Of a DNA stretch of 8,246 nucleotides, positions 1-5,250 are shown piece after piece. The DNA is from an uncultured Ruminococcus sp. (GTDB lineage Bacteria; Bacillota; Clostridia; Oscillospirales; Ruminococcaceae). Within the stretch, counting starts at the first letter, position 1. Each line of letters opens with the position of its first letter. The position numbers and the translations under genes are program-made. Below the pieces are notes generated by a model, which saw nothing but the letters and a program-made list of their open reading frames with translations, was not told the DNA's origin and did not search any database. Location of the stretch: the NCBI GenBank assembly GCA_946544695.1, contig CAMNMO010000114.1, forward strand, positions 1 through 8,246, written 5' to 3'.

Positions 1-14
1 TGGTGTTGAGTGTA

Positions 15-60
15 TTCCCCCCCCCGCCGTAAGGCAAATGCGTGAACGCATGGGGGAGAA
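15..60. other. Poly-C tract with nested hairpins
   Basis: Nine consecutive C (17-25) can pair with five G at 52-56. Between them lie two small stems: GCC-GTAA-GGC (26-35, a GNRA-type loop) and ATGCGT-GA-ACGCAT (38-51). Together they could fold as a three-way junction. No T-run follows on either strand, so this is not an obvious terminator. It could be the end of an upstream transcript, an RNA structure, or chance. One frame through it (2-73, ending in TAA) could also be the tail of an upstream gene, but nothing supports that. Confidence 0.3.
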
Positions 61-133
61 AACATCTCAATAAATTATACTTGTTATACTTTTATTCTTA
101 GTTGTGAGTCAGCGGAAAAAACACGTTATAAAT

Positions 134-169
134 TGTTGATGGATAACGGTTTGTTTGCGATCATCAACA
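134..169. repeat. Inverted repeat upstream of the TetR gene
   Basis: TGTTGATG (134-141) and CATCAACA (162-169) are perfect 8-bp inverted arms about 20 nt apart. They sit about 40 bp upstream of the TetR promoter -35 box. This could be a regulator site or a weak RNA hairpin; no T-run follows. Confidence 0.3.
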
Positions 170-207
170 GTGAATTATGCAAAACGCCAAATCCTTCAAT
201 ATCCCCC

Positions 208-236
208 TTGACAAATGTAAGAGAACGGTGTATTCT
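208..236 (+). promoter_or_regulatory. Sigma-A type promoter of the TetR gene
   Basis: TTGACA (208-213, perfect -35) is separated by 17 bp from TATTCT (231-236, -10). Transcription would start near 243, giving a leader of about 33 nt. The promoter lies downstream of an earlier in-frame ATG at 177, so it argues for the ATG at 276. A direct repeat GAGAACGGTG (221-230) / GAGAACGCTG (244-253), 9 of 10 identical and 23 bp apart, brackets the -10 box. A short dyad GTTC-ACC-GAAC (253-263) follows. These are candidate operators for autoregulation, by inference. Confidence 0.75.
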
Positions 237-275
237 TATAAAAGAGAACGCTGTTCACCGAACGGAGATGAAAAA

Positions 276-890
276 ATGCCAAGAGACAAGAGCGAGAGCC
301 ACGAACGTATAGTTGCTGCGGCAAAGGAGGAGTTCCTCACCTGCGGCTTTGATAACGCCTCCATGCGTCGTATAGCGGCAAATGCAGGTATCACCGCATC
401 GGGGCTGTATAAGCATTTTCCGTGTAAGGAGGATATGTTCGCACACCTCGTTCAGCCGACACTCGATGAGTTCAGGGAGCTTTATTACCGCAAGGAACAG
501 GAGGAGCAGGACGCACTCTACGAGATCGGTGCGGCGGCTGCATTTCTCAATGAGGACGCTGTTTTTGCAATGGCATTTATCTATGACCATTTTGACGAGT
601 TCAAGCTGCTGGTCTGCTGTTCGCAGGGTACGAGGTATGAGAACTGTGCCCACACCCTTGCCGAGATGGAGGAGGAAAGCTCGCTCAGGCATATCGAAGC
701 ACTGCGCAGGCGGGGCGACCATGTACCTGATTTTGACAGGCGTGAGTTCCACCTGCTGGTGTCGTCCAATGTGGAGGCGGTATTGCAGCCCATAAGGCAC
801 GATTTCACCAGAGAAGCGGCAATGCACTACGCCAAGACTATAAACACATTTTTCTCAAAGGGCTGGAAGTGGCTCTGTGGAATGGAATAA
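276..890 (+). CDS. TetR/AcrR-family transcriptional regulator
   Basis: A 204-residue protein with the usual TetR layout: an N-terminal DNA-binding helix bundle (about residues 9-55) and a variable helical ligand-binding and dimerisation domain. Diagnostic residues are the helix-turn-helix RRIAANAGITASGLYKHF (31-48), followed by K-E-D-MF. The start at 276 is chosen for two reasons. GGAG at 264-267 is spaced 8 nt from this ATG, and a near-consensus promoter lies between it and the upstream in-frame ATG at 177, which has no good ribosome site. The C-terminal domain is Glu/Arg-rich with several Cys and gives no clue to the ligand. A terminator follows at once and the gene has its own promoter, so it is monocistronic. 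It most likely represses itself. Control of the feo operon downstream is possible, but nothing in the sequence shows it. The family call is firm; the target and ligand are unknown. Confidence 0.9.
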   Translation: MPRDKSESHERIVAAAKEEFLTCGFDNASMRRIAANAGITASGLYKHFPCKEDMFAHLVQPTLDEFRELYYRKEQEEQDALYEIGAAAAFLNEDAVFAMAFIYDHFDEFKLLVCCSQGTRYENCAHTLAEMEEESSLRHIEALRRRGDHVPDFDRREFHLLVSSNVEAVLQPIRHDFTREAAMHYAKTINTFFSKGWKWLCGME

Positions 891-895
891 TGATG

Positions 896-924
896 ATATC
901 GGCACCGCTGCCGATATTTATATT
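896..924 (+). terminator. Rho-independent terminator after the TetR gene
   Basis: A perfect 9-bp stem, ATATCGGCA (896-904) with TGCCGATAT (909-917), closes a CCGC loop. It begins 6 nt after the stop codon and is followed by TTATATT. The T-tract is interrupted, so efficiency is uncertain. Confidence 0.65.
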
Positions 925-1015
925 AAACGACAAAGATTTTCTGACATATCCTGCTCACAGCAGCCAAGACGACGGCAGCTGTAAGCAGTTTATGTCGAAA
1001 ATCTAATGTCGTTTA
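924..1015. repeat. 92-bp imperfect palindrome (MITE-like element), copy 1
   Basis: Two arms of about 42 bp (924-965 and 974-1015) pair over nearly their whole length around an 8-nt loop (AAGACGAC). The ends are a perfect TAAACGACA / TGTCGTTTA pair. Inside these, AGATTTTC, GACATA, CTGCT-ACAGC and GCC segments all have complements in the opposite arm, with only small bulges and mismatches. It contains no coding frame. A second element of similar length with the same end sequence lies at 6217-6313. That suggests a dispersed non-autonomous repeat, though a structured RNA is the alternative. Confidence 0.6.
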
Positions 1016-1016
1016 C

Positions 1017-1048
1017 TATATTTAGATATAAGTTAGACGAAGCTAACT
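1017..1048 (+). promoter_or_regulatory. Candidate feo promoter and dyad operator
   Basis: AGTTAG (1031-1036) and CTAACT (1043-1048) form an 18-bp interrupted palindrome immediately upstream of the first feo gene. The TTAG...CTAA core recalls operators of DtxR/IdeR-type iron repressors, but the match is partial and this is an inference from context. A possible -10, TATAAG (1027-1032), overlaps its left arm, with an alternative TATATT at 1017-1022. No convincing -35 is visible. A regulator bound at the dyad would cover the likely transcription start. Confidence 0.4.
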
Positions 1049-1064
1049 ATTTGGAGGTGTTGTT

Positions 1065-1235
1065 ATGACCTGGCTTGCTGAAAATATAATGTCGGTGATA
1101 CTGCTTCTTGTACTTGCTGTGATAGTTTTTCTGATCGTCAGGAACAAGCTCAGAGCAAAGAAGTCGGGCGGCTGCGGATGCGGCTGTTCGGGGTGCAGCG
1201 GGTGCTGCTCCTGTACGCCGAAGAACAAACAGTAA
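1065..1235 (+). CDS. FeoB-associated Cys-rich membrane protein
   Basis: A 56-residue protein with one N-terminal transmembrane helix (about residues 9-25, VILLLVLAVIVFLIV), a basic stop-transfer stretch (RNKLRAKK), and a short cytoplasmic tail with seven Cys at 37, 39, 41, 44, 47, 48 and 50 (CGCGCSGCSGCCSC). This is the typical architecture of small proteins encoded beside feoA and feoB in Clostridia (the FeoB-associated Cys-rich family). Their role is not established; binding Fe(II) or a cluster at the FeoB pore is a common suggestion. GGAGG at 1053-1057 is spaced 7 nt from the ATG. It is the first gene of the operon here, whereas relatives often follow feoB. A small hairpin ACAGAC-TTT-GTCTGT (1240-1254) lies between it and feoA; lacking a downstream T-run, it is more likely to affect RNA processing than to end transcription. 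Confidence 0.85.
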   Translation: MTWLAENIMSVILLLVLAVIVFLIVRNKLRAKKSGGCGCGCSGCSGCCSCTPKNKQ

Positions 1236-1277
1236 AAAAACAGACTTTGTCTGTAAAATCAAGAATGGAGGAAAAAT

Positions 1278-1499
1278 ATGAAGCTTACGGAATCAAAGGC
1301 TGATATGCAGGGAAGGATACTCTCTGTAAGCGGTGACGACCATTTCATGAACCGCATAACATCAATAGGCATCACAGAAGGAACGGCATTCCAGACGGTG
1401 AAGAACGACAGGAAAATGCCTGTACTCATCTATCTCAGGGAGACGCTCATCTCGCTCAACAGGGCAGATGCCGAAAGGATCGAGGTGGAAACAGCATGA
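1278..1499 (+). CDS. feoA: FeoA family ferrous iron transport protein A
   Basis: A 73-residue single-domain SH3-like protein, the usual size for FeoA. Family features visible are an early G-x-I-x-x-V-x-G segment (GRILSVSG, residues 12-19), the central R-x-x-S-I-G-I-x-x-G-T block (RITSIGITEGT, 26-36), and the terminal strand with L-x-R-x-x-A-x-x-I-x-V (LNRADAERIEV). FeoA is a small cytoplasmic partner thought to interact with FeoB and modulate its activity. GGAGG at 1267-1271 lies 6 nt before the ATG. The stop overlaps the feoB start by 4 nt (ATGA), which implies translational coupling. Confidence 0.9.
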   Translation: MKLTESKADMQGRILSVSGDDHFMNRITSIGITEGTAFQTVKNDRKMPVLIYLRETLISLNRADAERIEVETA

Positions 1500-3337
1500 C
1501 AGGCAGTATAGCGCTTCTGGGACAGCCTAACTCGGGCAAGTCCACCATATACAATAACCTGACGGGCGCAAGGCAGCATGTCGGCAACTGGGCAGGCAAA
1601 ACAGTCGAGAAAAACGAGGGAAGCTACATCTATGACGGCAAAAAATTCTCCGTCACCGACCTGCCCGGCAGCTACGGTCTTTCGGGAAATTCAGATGAGG
1701 AGATCATCACCACCGACTATATCAAGTCCGGCAAAAGCGAACTGACGGTGGTGCTGGTTGACGCTTCGCAGCTTGAAAGAAGCATGTTCATGCTGGCAGA
1801 ATTTGCAAGGCTCGACAAACCTGCGCTGCTGGTGCTGAACATGATAGATGTGGCAAAGGGTCTGGGCAAGGAGATAGACACAAAAACTCTGGAAAAGAAG
1901 CTGGGCATACCCGTTCTGCCTTTCAATGCGACTGATACCAAAGACTACGACAGGCTCAAAAAGCTCATCGCAGAGGAACTTAAAAACCCCCACAAGCTGG
2001 CAGTCGCAGCGCCCGAGATCCACGCTGATGTCAAGTCTGACAGCAAGGCGAAGTTCGAGTGGGTGAGCAGTATCATAGACGGTGTCACAGGAACGAAGGC
2101 ATCTGTATACAAAATGTCAAGGTTCGACCGACTGATGACAAGACCCATACTGGGCAAGCTGATATGCATAGGTGTTGTGCTGCTGGCATTTTTTGTCGCA
2201 ATGATAATCATGATACCCTTTATGAGTATAGGCGAGATGATACCCAAAACGCTGCATGACCCTGTTGAAAAGCTGCTGACAGGCTGGAACGTTCACTCAT
2301 GGATAGTTTCGGTGTTCAGCACCATGCTGCCGAACGTGCTGTATTTCGTCATTTCAATGGCAAGCTTCGTTTTCGGTGTAAATGTGGTGTTCGGCTTCCT
2401 CGAGGAGACAGGCTTCCTCGCAAGGGCTGCCTACCAGTTTGACGGACTGCTTTCAAAGCTGGGCTTGCAGGGCAAGGCTATCTGTCCCATGCTGATGGGC
2501 TTCGGCTGCACGATAGGCGGCGCCTGCGGAACAAGGGTAATGGACAACTGGGGTCAGCGAATGCTGGCAATGAGTATCGTCTGGGCGATACCCTGTGCAT
2601 CTATCTGGTCGATAATACCTGTTATATCGGGCATGTTCTTCGCATGGTGGCAGACCATGCTGGTATGTATCGGCATACTGCTTTATGTGGTCGTCACGAT
2701 GATAGTCGTATCAAAGCTGTTCAGCCGCAAGCTTGCCCCTAAGGAGACCCGCAGCGGCATGATAATGGAACTTCCCCCATACCACAAGGCACACTGGAGG
2801 CACATATTCAAGGAAGCTTTTTTCAAGGCATGGGATATCTTCAAGAGGGCACTGGGCACCGTTACACTGGTATCGGTACTGTTTTACGTTCTCTCGTTCA
2901 GCAGTGACGGCAACGTTGACCACAGCCTGCTTTACCGTGTGGGATCATTCATCGAACCTGTCACCAAGTTCTTCGGCATGGGCTGGCAGACCTTCATGGC
3001 ATTCGTCAGCGGCGCATTCGCAAAGGAAGCTGTGCTGGGCACACTCAACGCTGTGTTCATGGGCAACAAGACCCTTATGGAAGCTACCTTCTATGCCAAG
3101 ACTTCTGCCACAGACACCGCACTTCTCGGCGGCGCAATGACATCAGTCATAAGCCCTGCGGAAGCACTGGCATTCATGTTTGCTACCACCTTCAACATAC
3201 CCTGCCTGATGGCGCTTTCCACCACCTATAAGGAATCCCATTCGCTGAAATGGACAGTCAGGGTAGCACTTTTCTACTTCTGCAACGCACTTGTGCTTTC
3301 GGGCATAGTGTATCACATCGCTGAGTTGTTTATGTAA
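1496..3337 (+). CDS. feoB: FeoB ferrous iron transporter with G-protein domain
   Basis: A 613-residue inner-membrane Fe(II) transporter. The cytosolic G domain shows G1 GQPNSGKST (9-17), the switch I region VGNWAGKTVEK (29-39), G3 DLPGSYG (55-61) and G4 NMID (115-118). A helical linker leads to the membrane part from about residue 215, with around eight hydrophobic segments to 608. Two gate-like motifs are visible: CPMLMGFGC (330-338) and GAFAKEAVLGTL (506-517). The size is below the E. coli protein (about 770 residues) but ordinary for Firmicutes. The first gate region is unusual: it reads CTIGGACGTR (338-347) and PCASIWSIIP (366-375), where classic FeoB proteins have a CNVPA..ATR segment and a CSARLP segment. 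This points to a divergent FeoB subgroup. Fe(II) is the likely substrate from the feoA neighbour, but another divalent metal is not excluded. The ATG overlaps the feoA stop codon. Confidence 0.92.
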   Translation: MTGSIALLGQPNSGKSTIYNNLTGARQHVGNWAGKTVEKNEGSYIYDGKKFSVTDLPGSYGLSGNSDEEIITTDYIKSGKSELTVVLVDASQLERSMFMLAEFARLDKPALLVLNMIDVAKGLGKEIDTKTLEKKLGIPVLPFNATDTKDYDRLKKLIAEELKNPHKLAVAAPEIHADVKSDSKAKFEWVSSIIDGVTGTKASVYKMSRFDRLMTRPILGKLICIGVVLLAFFVAMIIMIPFMSIGEMIPKTLHDPVEKLLTGWNVHSWIVSVFSTMLPNVLYFVISMASFVFGVNVVFGFLEETGFLARAAYQFDGLLSKLGLQGKAICPMLMGFGCTIGGACGTRVMDNWGQRMLAMSIVWAIPCASIWSIIPVISGMFFAWWQTMLVCIGILLYVVVTMIVVSKLFSRKLAPKETRSGMIMELPPYHKAHWRHIFKEAFFKAWDIFKRALGTVTLVSVLFYVLSFSSDGNVDHSLLYRVGSFIEPVTKFFGMGWQTFMAFVSGAFAKEAVLGTLNAVFMGNKTLMEATFYAKTSATDTALLGGAMTSVISPAEALAFMFATTFNIPCLMALSTTYKESHSLKWTVRVALFYFCNALVLSGIVYHIAELFM

Positions 3338-3351
3338 TAAAGCTGAATATT

Positions 3352-3393
3352 GCCCCGTGATATGCGCATGAGCGTTTCACGGGGCTTTTGCTT
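3352..3393 (+). terminator. Rho-independent terminator of the feo operon
   Basis: GCCCCGTGA (3352-3360) pairs perfectly with TCACGGGGC (3377-3385), followed by TTTTGCTTT. The 16-nt loop contains the palindrome ATGCGCAT. It starts 14 nt after the feoB stop codon. A strong, classic terminator. Confidence 0.9.
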
Positions 3394-3403
3394 TGACGGT
3401 GCA

Positions 3404-3445
3404 GTATAAAATATCGGCGCACCCTGAGGTACGCCGATGTTTGTT
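3404..3445 (-). terminator. Terminator of the lipoprotein gene, probably bidirectional
   Basis: ATCGGCGCACC (3413-3423) and GGTACGCCGAT (3428-3438) form an 11-bp stem with one mismatch and a 4-nt loop. On the minus strand it follows the lipoprotein stop codon by 7 nt and is trailed by ATATTTTATA. On the plus strand it is trailed by GTTTGTTTTAC. It can therefore stop transcripts from both convergent genes. Confidence 0.8.
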
Positions 3446-4888
3446 TTACTTGTAGAAAATTATATTCACTGACTGATCGTACGTCGTGACCTCGATCTTG
3501 TTGAACTTGTCGTCATAGAATTTGCAGAATTTACTCTTTCCCTCGCCGCCGTCTTCAAAGAATCTGAGCGCATCGCTGAGTTTGTCGGCAGCATCTTCGG
3601 CATCTTTGTAGCCGTTTTTAACGAGGTATGTGAACAGCTTTGCGCATGCCATGTCACGTTTTGCGACATCGCTGCTGTCGTCGATGCTGTATTCAAGACT
3701 GACCCTGAAATAGTTGTTGAAGGATCCTGCTTTTACCAGCTTTTCGATAGCCACCTCTTTGAGAGTAAGTCCTTCGGCTTCGGATATAGTTAAGGGTGAA
3801 TAAGGCGTTTTATAGGTGCCTGTGCTTTGTGCGGTCGGCGAGACATTTGAAAATCTGCCGCCGTTGTTATAGAAATTATCACCTGTGTAATCACCGAATA
3901 CGAATCCGCCTGCCTCAAGGTCGGCGGCAACAGCTTCCCCAAGCTTATAGCCTTCGTCCTCAGTTGTAAACGGATCTTCTTCGTGCGACCTCAATGCCCT
4001 GTATATGCATTCTTCTATCTGTGCGAACGCCATGCTGCCGCCCTCAGCTTCGGCTGCAGCGGCATCTTCCCCTGACATTTTTCTCGCAGCTATCTCTTCA
4101 TCTGTCAGCAGGCTGCTGAAATCCGTCACTCTGCCATAGCTGTCTGAAACATAGAATTTGATATAGTTTGCATACAGACCATCTACCGCACCTTCATCGA
4201 CCAAGTATCCTGTCGGGTCAGTTTCAAGGTCTTCGCTTGACCATGTATGATTGCTGCCGCCTGAATATGTTTTGTCGTCAGTCGGCTCCCCGACTTTTTC
4301 GGTGATGGCAGCATAGATCTCGTCGTAGTCCGACTTCTGCTGTTCGGCAGAGTATGTGCCTGTGCGCTCGAACAGCCCGTCCTCTGCGAACTGCCCGCCA
4401 AGATTTATCACAACGCAGGAAAGCAGAGCGTTGTTGTCGAATGCAAATTCCAGACTTGACGCAGCACTGTATGTTTCACCAAATACCGTCACAGAGTCGG
4501 TATTGTAGTAAAATACGCTGCCAAACTCATCTTTGAAGACAGGATTTCCGAACATCGCAGTGATATCATCGATAGCCATGCCCAGCTTAACGCCGTCTGC
4601 CGGTGTATCTATACCGTCTGCAAAAGGGCTTTTCGGTATCTCGGGAGCTGCGGTGGTAACGACAGGTTCGGAAGTTTCGGTCGTCGTGGTCGTTTCGGAA
4701 GTTTCGGTCATCGTGGTCGTTTCGGCAGCAGTCTCAGCGACCGTCGTTGTGGTCACTTCTGTTTCGGTCTCTGTCACGGAAGAAGCCGCAGCATCAGCAT
4801 CAGATGACGGCTCGTTCGTATTACCGCACCCGACGAGCGTGAGCATCAGCGCTGCAACGGCAGCCGCTGTAAAGTTTTTCATTTTCAT
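3446..4888 (-). CDS. Putative secreted lipoprotein of unknown function
   Basis: A 480-residue predicted lipoprotein. Residues 1-21 are a type II signal peptide: charged MKMKN, a hydrophobic Ala/Leu core, and lipobox LVGC with Cys21 as the lipidation site. A low-complexity Thr/Glu/Ser linker follows (about residues 24-82, repeating TETSETTTT), probably a wall-spanning spacer. The folded part starts near residue 88. Its first segment, GVKLGMAIDDITAMFGNPVF (99-118), resembles the 'LGM...V...FG.P' pattern of BamE/SmpA-like modules found in many clostridial lipoproteins; this likeness is weak. The rest is not recognised. The start is set at 4888 because GGAGG (complement of 4896-4900) lies 7 nt upstream and the signal peptide begins there. 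An open frame extends upstream to 5056 but crosses the repeat element and has no support. The gene is divergent from the LytTR regulator and may be controlled by it. Confidence 0.8.
   Translation of the reverse strand: MKMKNFTAAAVAALMLTLVGCGNTNEPSSDADAAASSVTETETEVTTTTVAETAAETTTMTETSETTTTTETSEPVVTTAAPEIPKSPFADGIDTPADGVKLGMAIDDITAMFGNPVFKDEFGSVFYYNTDSVTVFGETYSAASSLEFAFDNNALLSCVVINLGGQFAEDGLFERTGTYSAEQQKSDYDEIYAAITEKVGEPTDDKTYSGGSNHTWSSEDLETDPTGYLVDEGAVDGLYANYIKFYVSDSYGRVTDFSSLLTDEEIAARKMSGEDAAAAEAEGGSMAFAQIEECIYRALRSHEEDPFTTEDEGYKLGEAVAADLEAGGFVFGDYTGDNFYNNGGRFSNVSPTAQSTGTYKTPYSPLTISEAEGLTLKEVAIEKLVKAGSFNNYFRVSLEYSIDDSSDVAKRDMACAKLFTYLVKNGYKDAEDAADKLSDALRFFEDGGEGKSKFCKFYDDKFNKIEVTTYDQSVNIIFYK
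4667..4720 (-). repeat. 27-bp tandem repeat in the lipoprotein linker
   Basis: Two adjacent 27-bp units (4667-4693 and 4694-4720) differ at one base (G/A), and a third unit begins (TTCGG). They encode the TETSE/TTTT linker repeats. The period is a multiple of three, so copy-number change would lengthen or shorten the spacer without a frameshift. Confidence 0.85.
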
Positions 4889-4904
4889 GATAATACCTCC
4901 CATG

Positions 4905-5042
4905 TTTTTTAGTGTTATCCCGCCGGCACACCATAATAAACGAAGCAATAACGGAACTTGGGATAGTCGGCAGTCATACTTCATTGATATAAATATTTTT
5001 TGGTGGTGTGCCAAAGGGATAGCCCCATAATTTTTTAGTGTT
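4905..5042 (-). repeat. Repeat-bounded inverted-repeat element in the lipoprotein leader
   Basis: The direct repeat TTTTTTAGTGTT occurs at 4905-4916 and 5031-5042, 126 bp apart. Just inside lie inverted arms: TATCCC-GCC-GGCACACCA (4916-4933) and TGGTGTGCC-AAA-GGGATA (5004-5021), 15 of 18 complementary. On the minus strand both direct-repeat copies run on into ATGGG, so the repeated segment is about 17 nt. Direct repeats flanking terminal inverted repeats resemble a small non-autonomous element with a target-site duplication. Lying between the minus-strand promoter and the gene, it would also form a stem in the leader RNA. Confidence 0.5.
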
Positions 5043-5068
5043 TTTCTGTTCCCCATATCATGATGATA

Positions 5069-5097
5069 ATTATACCAAATTGTGTTTTTGATTGCAA
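5069..5097 (-). promoter_or_regulatory. Promoter of the lipoprotein gene
   Basis: Read on the minus strand, TTGCAA (5097-5092, -35, 4 of 6) and TATAAT (5074-5069, perfect -10) are 17 bp apart. The start would be near 5062, giving a leader of about 170 nt that contains the inverted-repeat element. Confidence 0.65.
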
Positions 5098-5126
5098 TAG
5101 AGTATGCATAACTTGTCTATCTGCGA

Positions 5127-5189
5127 GCACGAAATGTAGTCGGGGAGCCTGACATTTGCATGAAATGTCGATATTTCAGCATGAAATGT
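5127..5189 (+). promoter_or_regulatory. Three phased direct repeats, candidate LytTR binding sites
   Basis: GCACGAAATGT (5127-5137), GCATGAAATGT (5158-5168) and GCATGAAATGT (5179-5189) are spaced 31 and 21 bp start to start, about three and two helical turns, so all face the same side of the DNA. Known LytTR regulators bind pairs of short direct repeats with a period near 21 bp. The last copy ends 1 bp before the -35 of the LytTR gene promoter, a position suited to activation. The first lies 30 bp upstream of the -35 of the divergent lipoprotein promoter. GACATTT-GCATG-AAATGTC (5151-5169) is also a perfect palindrome over the middle copy. Binding by the adjacent regulator is an inference. Confidence 0.6.
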
Positions 5190-5190
5190 A

Positions 5191-5219
5191 TTTACTTGAA
5201 TTATAAAAAATGGTATAAT
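5191..5219 (+). promoter_or_regulatory. Extended -10 promoter of the LytTR gene
   Basis: TATAAT (5214-5219) is preceded by TGG (TGn extended -10). The -35, TTTACT (5191-5196), is 17 bp upstream and weak (4 of 6), consistent with a promoter that needs an activator. The start would be near 5226, leaving a 25-nt leader. Confidence 0.75.
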
Positions 5220-5250
5220 GATATATATTATGCAACGGGAGAGATGAAAC

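Noticed and set aside
1..51. Possible minus-strand gene start at the left edge (ATG at 51)
   Set aside because: There is no ribosome site or promoter and only 17 codons are visible, running through the G9 run.
2..73. Possible C-terminal tail of an upstream plus-strand gene
   Set aside because: The frame is open for only 23 codons, includes the C9 run, and shows no recognisable motif; it is too short to support.
177..275. N-terminal extension of the TetR protein from the ATG at 177
   Set aside because: A near-consensus promoter lies inside it, there is no ribosome site before 177, and the family fold begins near the ATG at 276.
1240..1254. Hairpin between the Cys-rich gene and feoA as a terminator
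   Set aside because: The stem is only 6 bp and is followed by A, not T, on the coding strand, so it should not stop operon transcription.
4533..5030. Val/Ser-rich plus-strand reading frame
   Set aside because: It is the antisense of the lipoprotein Thr/Glu linker and signal peptide; low-complexity DNA keeps the opposite strand open.
4889..5056. 56-residue N-terminal extension of the lipoprotein
   Set aside because: It would bury the signal peptide and lipobox, runs through the repeat element, and a strong GGAGG precedes the ATG at 4888.
5127..5189. CRISPR-like repeats
   Set aside because: Only three 11-bp repeats with unequal short spacers and no cas genes; this fits protein-binding sites, not a CRISPR array.
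5244..5250. ATG at 5244 as the LytTR gene start
   Set aside because: It is out of frame with the regulator; the TTG at 5251 is in frame and well spaced from GGGAG.
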